The notes beneath the pieces were generated by a model, which worked only from the letters and a program-made list of their open reading frames with translations, was not told where the DNA came from and did not search any database. Shown here piece by piece: positions 24,802-33,115 of a stretch of DNA of 44,313 nucleotides (the stretch's first letter is position 1; every line of letters begins with the position of its first letter). This DNA is from Anaerolineae bacterium. GTDB taxonomy: Bacteria > Chloroflexota > Anaerolineae > Promineifilales > Promineifilaceae. Location of the stretch: NCBI GenBank assembly GCA_023384415.1, contig JAHDWJ010000033.1:1-44313 (forward strand). The letters run 5' to 3'. A program made the position numbers and the translations under genes.

Positions 24802-25747
24802 ACAATACTGGCAGTGGCGTTATCGTAAAGCTCGTTTGCGGTTGAAGCGACGGCTTTACAGCCTTCTCTATCAAGATAATTACCCGAATATAGAGCGAAC
24901 CATCCTGGTGGCGGGGACAGGGCGGAGCGGTACAACCTGGCTGGGAGATTTGATCGCGGCCCCGTATAGCTGTCGGATAATGTTTGAGCCGTTTTATGCA
25001 GGTAAAGTACCTGCGTTTAATCAGTTTGCTTATTTTCAGTATATGCGGCCGCAAGAAGCTAATCCTGACCTATACGCTGTTTGTCAAACTGTTTTCACTG
25101 GCCAAATCCGTGATCCCTGGATCGATCATCAGATAGAGGTGTTGCGGCCGCGCTGCCGCTTGATCAAAGAAATTAGGGCCAACTTATTTCTCAAGTGGCT
25201 TCACGTCCAATTTCCCACCATCCCTATCCTATTTATCATTCGCCACCCCTGCGCCGTTGTCGCTTCCCGGATGCAGTTAGGGTGGGCAACTGATGGTGAT
25301 TTGCAACCGATGCTTGCCCAAGAAAAATTAGTTACCGATTACCTGGCTAACCAAATGAATAGCATTTATCAAGCCAATACTCCAGAGAGCAAACATGCGT
25401 TGATCTGGTGTATTAGCAATCTGATCCCATTACGCCAATTTGCCCCAGGTGAAATCAAGATCGTTTTTTATGAACATTTGTGTACCCAACCAGAAGTGGA
25501 GATACCGGCTATTTTTGCGGCCTTGGGCCTGGATGTGCCAGCAGCCATACAAACCCAGTTAAAAACACCCTCTACCACTTCCTTGCCTGACAGTGCCATT
25601 GTCACCGGAGCTAACCAGTTAGATCGTTGGCAAACGTATCTAAACTCGGAGCAAGTGAGGCGCATTATGGCCATAGTAACCGCTTTCGGCCTGGACTATT
25701 TATATGGGGATTCTTTAACACCCCAGGTAACCACAGGGTTTAGATAA
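24794..25747 (+). CDS. PAPS-dependent sulfotransferase
   Basis: A 317-residue sulfotransferase of the P-loop-like PAPS-binding fold, expected to sulfate a glycan hydroxyl. The 5'-phosphosulfate-binding loop VAGTGRSGTTWLGDL is near residues 38-52. FIIRHPCAVVASRMQLGW (about 148-165) corresponds to the 3'-phosphate-binding strand and helix with its conserved Arg and Ser. YEHLCTQPEVEIPAIFAALG is the usual late motif. It overlaps the methyltransferase before it, and the GT2 gene starts immediately after its stop. This implies PAPS-dependent sulfation of the polymer; PAPS synthesis genes are not in the window. Confidence 0.87.
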   Translation: MNKQYWQWRYRKARLRLKRRLYSLLYQDNYPNIERTILVAGTGRSGTTWLGDLIAAPYSCRIMFEPFYAGKVPAFNQFAYFQYMRPQEANPDLYAVCQTVFTGQIRDPWIDHQIEVLRPRCRLIKEIRANLFLKWLHVQFPTIPILFIIRHPCAVVASRMQLGWATDGDLQPMLAQEKLVTDYLANQMNSIYQANTPESKHALIWCISNLIPLRQFAPGEIKIVFYEHLCTQPEVEIPAIFAALGLDVPAAIQTQLKTPSTTSLPDSAIVTGANQLDRWQTYLNSEQVRRIMAIVTAFGLDYLYGDSLTPQVTTGFR

Positions 25748-26674
25748 ATGAAACAACAACCTGTTGTCTCAGTGATCATGCCATTTTATAACACTAAACC
25801 AGCTTTTATGGACGAGGCTATTGGGAGTGTGCTGGCCCAGCAATACCCTTATTGGGAGCTGCTGCTGATTGATGATGGCTCTACCCAGGAAAGCAGCAGC
25901 CAGACAGCCCGACAATACGCGGTCGCGCACCCGGACCGCATTCATTACCTGGAACATCCCAATCATGCCAACAAGGGGCCAGGGGCCTCCCGCCAATTAG
26001 CTATTCAGCAAGCACGTGGGGAATTGCTGGCGTTTTTAGATGCCGATGATCTCTGGCTGCCCCATAAGTTGGCCGAGCAAGTAGCCTTGTTAGCCGCCCA
26101 TCCTCAGGTGGGAGCGATGTATGGCAATACCCTGTATTGGTTCAAGTGGGTCGGGGATACACCAGGGAATCCATCTGATTTTATGCCCAACTTAGGGCTG
26201 GCGGATGGTGCAGTTATTATACCCCCTCATTTACTGCGACAGTTTGTCCAGGGTGGGGCAGCCATTCCCTGCACATGCAGCCTCATTGTACAGCGAGAGG
26301 TAGTGATTAAGTCCGGTGGATTTGAAGTAGATTATCGGGGGTTTTATGATGATCAGATGTTTTATGCCAAGATTTTTCTGCAGACAGCCGTTTTAGTGAA
26401 ACATGATTGTTGGGACTATTATCGTCAACATCCCGATTCTGGTACCCACATTCCTGCCGCGCCTCATGAAACAATGAAGCTTCATCTTAATTACCTGATG
26501 TGGCTGGCGAATTATCTGACCCAACAGCAAATTACGGACGAACAGTTATGGCATGCTTTACAGCAGCAGATATGGTTGTACCATCAGCCAACCTGGCTGC
26601 CCTGGCCGCACTATTCCCATACGCTGATGCGGCGGCTAAAGAAAAGGTTGCTGCAGATGTGGCCCACCTGGTAG
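25748..26674 (+). CDS. GT2 family glycosyltransferase
   Basis: A 308-residue GT-A glycosyltransferase. VSVIMPFYNTKPAFMDEAI and LLLIDDGSTQESS form the nucleotide site, and LAFLDADDLWLPHKLAEQ carries the DxD metal ligand. GFEVDYRGFYDDQMFYAKI is the acceptor-side conserved block. The ATG follows the sulfotransferase stop with no intervening base, indicating coupling. It contains no GCGGCCGC palindrome and is slightly less GC-rich by eye than its neighbours, which may mark more recent acquisition; that is only a hint. Confidence 0.88.
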   Translation: MKQQPVVSVIMPFYNTKPAFMDEAIGSVLAQQYPYWELLLIDDGSTQESSSQTARQYAVAHPDRIHYLEHPNHANKGPGASRQLAIQQARGELLAFLDADDLWLPHKLAEQVALLAAHPQVGAMYGNTLYWFKWVGDTPGNPSDFMPNLGLADGAVIIPPHLLRQFVQGGAAIPCTCSLIVQREVVIKSGGFEVDYRGFYDDQMFYAKIFLQTAVLVKHDCWDYYRQHPDSGTHIPAAPHETMKLHLNYLMWLANYLTQQQITDEQLWHALQQQIWLYHQPTWLPWPHYSHTLMRRLKKRLLQMWPTW

Positions 26675-26780
26675 GCTGCGGATATGGGTAAACACAGATC
26701 GGGAAAAACGCGGATATAGGATAAATTTTTTAATTGTCTGGGCACACAGGAATCTTGTCTTACAGTTAGGGAGAATGATA

Positions 26781-28181
26781 ATGCGGATCAAACAATGGGC
26801 GGCAAGGGTTGAGCGTTCCCCGGTATACCAATATGGGATGTTGGCGGTGGTCGTTTTGCTCGCGGCCGCGCTCCGCTTCTATCGCCTGGGAGATTGGAGC
26901 TTTTGGATTGATGAGGTTTTCACCGTCAATGCCGCCCCCTACATCGCGGATTGGCCGGTGCTGCGTGTGCCTCTGGCCTTGATTCTAACCAACTGGGCTA
27001 TGAACTGGGGGGAAGCCAATGAGTGGAGTGCCCGGTTTTTTCATGCCCTGGTGGGCGTGATCACCATCCCCCTCATCTTCTTCCCGGTGCGGCGGCTGTT
27101 TGACCCCTGGGTGGCTCTGATCACTGCCTTGCTCCTGGCGGTTTCCCCCTGGCATCTGTTTTGGTCACAAAACGCCCGCTTTTATCCGCTGCTGCTCTTG
27201 TTTTACACTCTGGGGCTGCTCTATTTGTTGATCGGTTTATTGGAGAAGCGGGGGCTCATTTTAGCCGGGGCTGGGGTGCTGCTGCTGTTAGCCATTCGCG
27301 AGAAAACCAGTGGGTTGATATTTGTGCCTGGGGTGGCCGGGTATGTGATAGCTCTGCAATTGCTGTTTCCGGAGTCACGGCGACGGCTGCGGCCGCGTCA
27401 GATCGCCTTTATTCTGGGGCCTCTCCTGCTCTTTCTCCTTTACGAAGGGGCCAGCCAACTATTTACCGGCCGTTCAGATATTCAGGCCGTTTTGTTGATC
27501 TTTGGCGGGCAGGTCAATCATTCACCTGTCCGGTTATTAGCCAGTATCGTCTGGCGCATCGGTCTGGCGACAGTCATCCTGGGTGGGGTAGCCGGACTTT
27601 ATTTTAGTTTGCAAAAGCGGCGGGCTGGGCTGTTTATCTTTTTGGCCGCCATTGCTCCAATGATTACCCTGGTCGCGGCCGCGCCGTTTTTCTTCACTGT
27701 AGACCGGTATGCCTTCGTCTCCTTACCGTTTTGGCTCATCTTGTGCGCCCTGGCCATCAAAACCATGTGGGATCGGGCTGAGGGGTGGGATTGGCTCTGG
27801 CCGACTGGAGTGCTGCTTCTGCTGCTGGCCTTATCTATGGGGGAAAATTGGCTCTATTACAGCGATCAAAATGGGGGGCGGCCGCAATGGCGGGAAGCCC
27901 TGCATTATGTGTCCGGGCGGATGGGGCCAGATGAGGCTGTTTATGTAACATGGCCGGAAATTGGACGTTATTATTTGTATGAGGATGTGGGGTATGTCAA
28001 TGATTTTGACGCGGCCGCGCTGCCGGATCATCCTGTCTGGTTTGTTTTGGATGAGGCAACCGGCTGGGTAGATGGGCTGGTGCAGCAATGGTTAGATGAA
28101 CATGCCCAGTTACAACAGATATTTATCGTCCGCCTACCCGGTAAAAGCCAGGATATACGTATCTACTTATATAAACCATAA
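26781..28181 (+). CDS. GT39-like (PMT/ArnT-type) GT-C glycosyltransferase
   Basis: A 466-residue multi-TM enzyme. After the first helix comes RFYRLGDWSFWIDEVFTVN (near 31-49), whose Asp-Glu pair is the catalytic acid/base region of ArnT/PMT-like transferases. AVSPWHLFWSQNARFYPLLL is the second diagnostic stretch. About ten helices precede a roughly 110-residue extracytoplasmic C-terminal domain. The ATG at 26781 is preferred to the one at 26775 because AGGGAGA then has a normal spacing. It presumably transfers a sugar from polyprenyl phosphate on the outer membrane face; the acceptor may be lipid, protein or polymer. Confidence 0.82.
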   Translation: MRIKQWAARVERSPVYQYGMLAVVVLLAAALRFYRLGDWSFWIDEVFTVNAAPYIADWPVLRVPLALILTNWAMNWGEANEWSARFFHALVGVITIPLIFFPVRRLFDPWVALITALLLAVSPWHLFWSQNARFYPLLLLFYTLGLLYLLIGLLEKRGLILAGAGVLLLLAIREKTSGLIFVPGVAGYVIALQLLFPESRRRLRPRQIAFILGPLLLFLLYEGASQLFTGRSDIQAVLLIFGGQVNHSPVRLLASIVWRIGLATVILGGVAGLYFSLQKRRAGLFIFLAAIAPMITLVAAAPFFFTVDRYAFVSLPFWLILCALAIKTMWDRAEGWDWLWPTGVLLLLLALSMGENWLYYSDQNGGRPQWREALHYVSGRMGPDEAVYVTWPEIGRYYLYEDVGYVNDFDAAALPDHPVWFVLDEATGWVDGLVQQWLDEHAQLQQIFIVRLPGKSQDIRIYLYKP

Positions 28182-28185
28182 ATGC

Positions 28186-28282
28186 TCTGGACTCTGGCGA
28201 AAATTGATTTCACCAATGGGGATAACCAATCCACTAATAAACTAATAACCAGTGGTCAGATTAAAAAACGCCAGACTCCAGA
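28186..28282 (+). mobile_element. MITE-like repeat, TCTGGACTCTGGCG family, copy 2 (intact ends)
   Basis: A 97-bp element with ends TCTGGACTCTGGCG and CGCCAGACTCCAGA, inverted repeats with one mismatch in 14. AATGCTCT occurs on both sides (28181-28188 and 28282-28289), a candidate duplication that partly overlaps the ends. The interior contains CCAATGGGGATAACCAAT and ACTAATAACCAGTGG, as in copy 1 at 3579. It lies between the GT39-like gene and the polysaccharide deacetylase and creates an in-frame upstream ATG for the latter. Confidence 0.78.
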
Positions 28283-28316
28283 ATGCTCTAATCACGCGCT
28301 TAATCTTTTACCAGCC

Positions 28317-29306
28317 ATGACACGATTACCAGGGTTAAAACAAATTCGTTTGGGGATGCAGTGGCTGCGCGGCCGCATTGGGGCGGCCGGCCTCATCCTG
28401 GGGTATCACCGGGTAGCAGTCTCTCCGTATGATCCATTTGGGCTGTGTGTGCAACCCCAACACCTGGCCGAGCAGTTAGAGATAATCGCCCAATACGCCA
28501 CCCCCATCAGCCTCGAAGGGATGTGGGCCGGGTTACAGGCGAGAACCCTGCCCCGTCGCGCCATTGCCGTAACTTTTGATGATGGGTATGCTGAGGTGCT
28601 GGCCGCGGCCGCGCCGTTGTTAGCTCACCACAACATTCCGGCTACCGTTTTTGTCACCACCGGCAGCCTGGGACACCCCTTTTGGTGGGATGAATTGACC
28701 TATCTTATCCTGGCTTCCCCCTGTTTGCCCGATTCTTTGGAACTATCCATCAAAGGGGATTCCGTTCGCTGGTCCGTTACCCATCCCCGCTACCTTTCCT
28801 TAAATAAAGATACCGACAGCCCGCGCCGGAATTTATTGCATACCTTGTATAACCACCTTGTGCCCCTATCCCTGGATGAGCGGAACCTTCTCCTGGCTGA
28901 ACTGCGCCAATGGACTGGTTGTACCAGTTCTCCTCGTGAGCGCAGCCTGACACCTGATGAAATAATCACCTTGAATCAGCACCAGTTGATCAGCCTGGGA
29001 GCCCATACCGTAACCCATCCCTGGCTGCCCCACCTGCCCGCGGCCGCCCAGCAAGCTGAGATTCAAGGCAGTAAACATACACTAGAAACGGTGTTAGGCC
29101 AGCCGGTGACTCTTTTTTCTTACCCCCATGGGCAGGCCAATCAGGATACCCGCCGCTGGGTGGGCCAGGCCGGCTTTGCTCTGGCCTGTGCCAGTGAAAA
29201 TGGGGTTGTCTGGCGCGGCCGCGATCCTTACTTTTTACCCCGCTTTTGGATTCCAGATTGGGATGGGGAAACCTTTGCCCGCTGGCTGAAGCAATGGCTA
29301 GGTTAG
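28317..29306 (+). CDS. Polysaccharide deacetylase (NodB/CE4 family)
   Basis: A 329-residue CE4 deacetylase. AVTFDDGYAEV places the metal-binding Asp pair at residues 88-89. HTVTHPWL provides the two His ligands (230 and 234), and the tail SYPHGQANQDTRRWV matches motif 3. It probably de-N-acetylates a hexosamine in the polymer or its precursor. The ATG at 28317 is chosen because the open frame back to 28182 reads through the MITE and has no family resemblance. An insertion of about 100 residues between motif 1 and motif 2 is longer than in NodB but common in related proteins. Confidence 0.87.
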   Translation: MTRLPGLKQIRLGMQWLRGRIGAAGLILGYHRVAVSPYDPFGLCVQPQHLAEQLEIIAQYATPISLEGMWAGLQARTLPRRAIAVTFDDGYAEVLAAAAPLLAHHNIPATVFVTTGSLGHPFWWDELTYLILASPCLPDSLELSIKGDSVRWSVTHPRYLSLNKDTDSPRRNLLHTLYNHLVPLSLDERNLLLAELRQWTGCTSSPRERSLTPDEIITLNQHQLISLGAHTVTHPWLPHLPAAAQQAEIQGSKHTLETVLGQPVTLFSYPHGQANQDTRRWVGQAGFALACASENGVVWRGRDPYFLPRFWIPDWDGETFARWLKQWLG

Positions 29307-29324
29307 CACCTTACACGTCACCCT

Positions 29325-29442
29325 CTTGTACAGAAAACAAGAGCTGATCCACAGATGACACCGATTTTCACAGATGGCCTAAAAAATCTGTGTTCATCTG
29401 TGACATCTGTGGATAAATCTTTTCTGGCTTGTCCAGGTTAGG
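29325..29442 (+). repeat. Interspersed repeat, CCACAGATG family, copy C
   Basis: Starts CTTGTACAGAAAACAAG and runs through GATCCACAGATGACACC and CATCTGTGGATAAATCT to CTTGTCCAGGTTAGG. It matches copies A (10879) and B (15333, inverted). ATCCACAGATG and CATCTGTGGAT are perfect inverted arms here, making a long imperfect hairpin. It occupies most of the gap before the SGNH-like gene; the rest of that gap is CACTTTGC-type slipped words. Confidence 0.75.
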
Positions 29443-29503
29443 TGCAGAGGGGGAGTTTTGTCCAAACAATTTTACTCTGCCACTTTGCCACTTTGCTTAA
29501 ATA

Positions 29504-30547
29504 ATGCTTATGAACACACTCCAATTACAAAAACCGTTTGGTCGCCTGGCTGTTTGGGCCGGGCTGCTCTTGCTGCTGCTTCTGGCCGCATTAGAAGGAG
29601 TGGCCCGTACCCGGTTCGTCCATGATTTACTATCCGCTCCCCGGTTGGGAACCCCCCACCGGCAGTTTGAGATTCAGGCGGATCGGCTGGCCATGGCGGC
29701 CGCGCAAGGGCCAATCGAATGTATTTTTCTGGGCAACTCAATGGTGTGGCGCGGTTTTGACCCCGAAGCGTTTGCCCAGGGGTATGAACAGGCCAATGGG
29801 GCGCCGCTGACCTGTTTTAACTTTGGGGTGGACGGGATGCCCGCGGCCGCGGCCGGCCAGGTAGCTACCTGGCTGGTGCAAACCTATCAGCCACGCCTGC
29901 TCATCTATGGTACCGATGCCCGTGATTATGCCGTTACTACAGAAGAGCGGGATGCTCAAGTATTGTTGGAGCTGGCCTGGCTGAACTATCACAACGGCCA
30001 GTTCACCCTTGAAGGGTGGCTGTATGAGCATCTTTATCTGTACCGGTATCGTTTCCATTGGCAATCACTGCTCCGGTTTGATTATGACGATGCTTTACGC
30101 AGCCGCTCCTGGCTGGGTGGGGGCCTGGGGCTGGGGTTCGATTGGGATGAGACGGTCGGTTCTGTTCAGCTCCCCCCTGACCCCAATAGTGAAGAAGGGC
30201 AGATTCGTTATTATTACCGGCTGCTTTCTGAGTATCAGATATTGCCGGCTAATATCGCCGGGTTAAACCAAATTTTGGCCCTCAAGCAAACAGGTACGAC
30301 TATCTTGCTGGTGGAGATGCCTGTACCGGCTAATTACATGCTGTTTTTTGGGCAGGGGGAAGCGGATCATGCCCGGTTTATGACGGCGGTGTCTCAGGCT
30401 GCGGCCGCGGCCGGGGCGCCTTTCCTGCCCACAACTCCTTTAGAGGCTATCCCCGCCGATGGCTGGGTAGATTACAGCCACCTCAACCGCACTGGCGCGG
30501 CTGCGTTCAGCCGTTGGTTGGGGGGAGTTTTAGTTTCGAGTTTCTAG
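29504..30547 (+). CDS. SGNH-hydrolase-like membrane-anchored protein (MBOAT partner)
   Basis: A 347-residue protein with an N-terminal membrane anchor or uncleaved signal (LAVWAGLLLLLLLAALEGVA, about 15-34) and an extracytoplasmic domain. IFLGNSMVWRGFDPE places a Ser at residue 79, like block I of SGNH/GDSL hydrolases. VDYSHLNRTGA near the C terminus gives the Asp323-xx-His326 pair of block V. It therefore resembles DltD/AlgJ/AlgX-like acyl-transfer partners, and an MBOAT gene follows directly. A role in O-acylation of the glycan is inferred from that pairing. The final residues (VSSF) come from a slipped GTTTCGAGTTTCTAG word. ATGs at 29504 and 29510 are both possible starts. Confidence 0.72.
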   Translation: MLMNTLQLQKPFGRLAVWAGLLLLLLLAALEGVARTRFVHDLLSAPRLGTPHRQFEIQADRLAMAAAQGPIECIFLGNSMVWRGFDPEAFAQGYEQANGAPLTCFNFGVDGMPAAAAGQVATWLVQTYQPRLLIYGTDARDYAVTTEERDAQVLLELAWLNYHNGQFTLEGWLYEHLYLYRYRFHWQSLLRFDYDDALRSRSWLGGGLGLGFDWDETVGSVQLPPDPNSEEGQIRYYYRLLSEYQILPANIAGLNQILALKQTGTTILLVEMPVPANYMLFFGQGEADHARFMTAVSQAAAAAGAPFLPTTPLEAIPADGWVDYSHLNRTGAAAFSRWLGGVLVSSF

Positions 30548-30582
30548 TTTCTAATTTCAAGACATCACGCGCCCACTCGCCT

Positions 30583-32016
30583 ATGGACCTCACATCTTTC
30601 TCCTTTGTCCTTTTTTTCCTTGTCACTCTGGCTGTCTATTACCGGCTGCCCCGGCGAGGGCAAAACATCTGGTTGCTGCTAGTATCCCTGGTCTATTGTG
30701 CCACCTGGGCCTGGCAGTTCGCCCTCATTTTGCTCCTGGTAGCTGGGGTTAATTTCTTTCTAGCCCCCCGGCTGCGGGCCAATGGGGTACCGCATCGGGG
30801 GTGGCTGTGGGTAGGCATTTTGTTTAACCTGGGGGTGCTGCTCCTCTTTCGCCTGGCCCGCTTCTTTATCCCCCAATTGCTGGAGCGGTTGGCTGACCTG
30901 GGGTGGACTAGTGAGCCGGGGGCGTTATTGCTCCTGGTGCCCATTGGCCTCTCTTACTATGTGCTGGAAAATATCGCTTATCTGTTAGAGGTGTATCGTG
31001 GTCAGACAGAAGCGGCCGCAGACGGGGTAGATTTTTTCCTTTATCTGGCTTATTTTCCCCGCCTGGTAGCTGGACCCATCGAACGGGCTTCAACCTTTTT
31101 GCCTCAGTTAGCGCGGCCGCGTACCGTTGACAATGAGATGATGGCCCGGGGGTTGGGGCTGATTTTGTTAGGGGCCAGCCGCAAAATCATCGTCGCCAAC
31201 ACCCTCATCCAGGCCATTCCCTGGGATCTGTTTGAGTCCCCAACCAACTTTAACGCCCCAGAGTTGTGGGGCTGGCTCATCGTTTACGCCTTTTATCTAT
31301 ACAACGATTTTGCTGGCTATACCAACCTGGTGTGTGGTCTTAGCTGCCTGTTTGGGATTGAAATAAGCCCCAATTTCCAGCAGCCCTATTTTGCCCGCAA
31401 CTTCGCCGAATTTTGGAACCGTTGGCATATCACCCTCTCCCACTGGCTGCGAGATACCATCTATCTCCCCCTCAGCCGGGCTTTGCTGCGCCGCAATTTC
31501 AACCGCACCCATCCCCTGAGCCTGGTATTGCCCCCCCTGGTGACGATGTTGGTTAGTGGGTTGTGGCATGGGTTGAGCAGCAATATGGTGGTGTGGGGGC
31601 TGCTGCATGGGATGTATCAGGTGGGGGAGCGACTGCCTTCCCGGTGGGGGCCGGTGGTGCCGCCGCAAAAACGACCCGTCTGGCGTCAGGTCGCGGCCGC
31701 GTGTACCGTTTTCATCCTGGTCATCATTGCCTGGGTGCCCTTCCGCCTGGAGCTGCCCGAAGCCCTGACCTTCTGGCGGCAGTTATTCCTGGCCTGGGGC
31801 GATTTCGGCTTACGTTACCGGCGCATCCTCTTTCTCTTGCCTTATCTTCTGATCGTTGTGGTTCTGGATTGGCTGCAATACCGTGCCCAGGATGATTTAG
31901 TTTTCCGCCGCTGGCCCCGCCCGGTGCAGGCTGTCCTATTGGCCGTTGTTCTCTTCTTACTCCTGGTGATGAGCCAGGGAGACAGCGGCGAGCCGTTTGT
32001 TTATCAAGGGTTTTAG
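30583..32016 (+). CDS. MBOAT family O-acyltransferase (AlgI-like)
   Basis: A 477-residue polytopic acyltransferase. FAEFWNRWHITLSHWLRD (near 276-293) and VSGLWHGLSSNMVVWGLLHG with catalytic His329 are the hallmark motifs of the AlgI/DltB branch. FPRLVAGPIERASTFLPQL is also conserved. About eleven helices are visible. It would move an acyl group across the membrane and hand it to the glycan, probably with the SGNH-like protein encoded just upstream. The ATG at 30583 follows CTCGC spacer words; the open frame from 30514 overlaps the previous gene and is not used. Confidence 0.92.
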   Translation: MDLTSFSFVLFFLVTLAVYYRLPRRGQNIWLLLVSLVYCATWAWQFALILLLVAGVNFFLAPRLRANGVPHRGWLWVGILFNLGVLLLFRLARFFIPQLLERLADLGWTSEPGALLLLVPIGLSYYVLENIAYLLEVYRGQTEAAADGVDFFLYLAYFPRLVAGPIERASTFLPQLARPRTVDNEMMARGLGLILLGASRKIIVANTLIQAIPWDLFESPTNFNAPELWGWLIVYAFYLYNDFAGYTNLVCGLSCLFGIEISPNFQQPYFARNFAEFWNRWHITLSHWLRDTIYLPLSRALLRRNFNRTHPLSLVLPPLVTMLVSGLWHGLSSNMVVWGLLHGMYQVGERLPSRWGPVVPPQKRPVWRQVAAACTVFILVIIAWVPFRLELPEALTFWRQLFLAWGDFGLRYRRILFLLPYLLIVVVLDWLQYRAQDDLVFRRWPRPVQAVLLAVVLFLLLVMSQGDSGEPFVYQGF

Positions 32017-32104
32017 GGTTCAGGTTGAAGGTTGAAGGTTGAAGGTTTCAAGTTTGAGGTTAGTTGGACTACTCGCCCACTCGCTACTCGCCCACTCACA
32101 AACT
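32017..32104. repeat. Slipped short-word spacer (GGTTGAA and CACTCGC words)
   Basis: GGTTCAGGTTGAAGGTTGAA continues with further GGTTGAAGGTTTCAAG words. Then come CTACTCGCCCACTCGCTACTCGC words up to the ATG at 32105. The structure is nearly tandem but not exact. It lacks a conventional ribosome binding site. Equivalent CTCGC words precede three other starts in the window. Confidence 0.6.
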
Positions 32105-32998
32105 ATGCCCCCCAAAATTATTGTTATCATCCTGACTTATAACCAACGTGACATGACCCTGGATTGTCTGGAGACGGTATTGGCTATCACAGCCCCCCCG
32201 TTCCAGGTGTTGGTCTGGGACAATGGCTCATCGGATGGGACGGTTGCGGCGATCCAGGCGGCGTATCCCCAGGTTTATGCCCATTTCAGTCAAGAAAATC
32301 TAGGGGTGGCGGCCGGCAGGAACGCGGCCGCGACCTTAGCTACTACCCTTTTTGATCCTACCCATCTGCTCTTTTTGGATAATGATATGCTGGTGGAGCC
32401 GAACTTTGTGGGCGGGTTGTTACAACCATTTTTAGACCGGGAACGGGTCGGCCAGACTCAGGCCAAGCTCCGTTTCATGCACGACCGGGAGCGGCTCAAT
32501 GATGGGGGAGGCGGCCGCATCAACTTTCTCCTTGGCCAGATTACCCCCGTCGGTTACAACGAGATAGATCGGGGGCAGCATGATACCATCAAGCCCTGCC
32601 TCTCTTGTGGCGGAGCCATGATGGTGCGGCGTGACTTGTTTGAACAGTTAGGGGGATTTGATCTGATTTTTAACCCGTTTGGCCCGGAAGATATGGATTT
32701 TTCCTTGCGCCTGCAAAAAGCGGGCTATCAGGCGCTTTATGCTCCCCAGGCTGTGGCCTACCATCAGGTCAGCCACACCTACGGCAAGGGGTACACCGAA
32801 CATTATGCCCGGCATAAATCTCGCCATTGGTTTATCTTCCTGCGCCGTCATGGCACCCTGGGGCAAAAATTAGCTTTTTACCTGGTTGGTATCCCCTACC
32901 TGGCTTTACGCATCCTCATCCGCGAAGGGGGGCGGGGCAACATCAAAGCGGTGCGTGGGCTGGCCCAGGGGATGGTTGATTTTTTTCGTCAACGGTAG
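32105..32998 (+). CDS. GT2 family glycosyltransferase, rhamnosyltransferase-like
   Basis: A 297-residue GT-A glycosyltransferase. IIVIILTYNQRDMTLDCLE and VWDNGSSDGTVAA form the nucleotide site, LLFLDNDMLVEPNF is the DxD region, and FGPEDMDFSLRLQKAGYQ is the catalytic ED block. The group is typical of rhamnosyl- and related transferases with a C-terminal amphipathic or hydrophobic segment (LAFYLVGIPYLALRILI). This is the last gene of the glycan run. It is followed by a 117-base gap with promoter-like and hairpin sequence before the ATPase/winged-helix gene. Confidence 0.88.
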   Translation: MPPKIIVIILTYNQRDMTLDCLETVLAITAPPFQVLVWDNGSSDGTVAAIQAAYPQVYAHFSQENLGVAAGRNAAATLATTLFDPTHLLFLDNDMLVEPNFVGGLLQPFLDRERVGQTQAKLRFMHDRERLNDGGGGRINFLLGQITPVGYNEIDRGQHDTIKPCLSCGGAMMVRRDLFEQLGGFDLIFNPFGPEDMDFSLRLQKAGYQALYAPQAVAYHQVSHTYGKGYTEHYARHKSRHWFIFLRRHGTLGQKLAFYLVGIPYLALRILIREGGRGNIKAVRGLAQGMVDFFRQR

Positions 32999-33000
32999 CC

Positions 33001-33115
33001 GTGTTTTTTGTCACCCATTTGTCACTAAACCATACACACCTGTCAGGATTGTGTTACAATTGCCCCAGCGAGGTTAAGTAAACCTCAGTTGGTGGTCATA
33101 CGTCACAGAGTAACT
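33001..33115 (+). promoter_or_regulatory. Regulatory gap before the ATPase/winged-helix gene
   Basis: A T6 run (33004-33009) follows a weak 4-bp stem at the end of the GT2 gene and may be a poor terminator. TACAAT (33055-33060), preceded by TGTGT, is a good -10-like hexamer, but no -35 at normal spacing stands out. GAGGTT-AAGTA-AACCTC (33070-33086) is a perfect 6-bp hairpin or dyad 30 bases before the ATG. This is the one place between 419 and 39561 where a fresh transcription unit looks likely. The roles are inferred. Confidence 0.4.
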
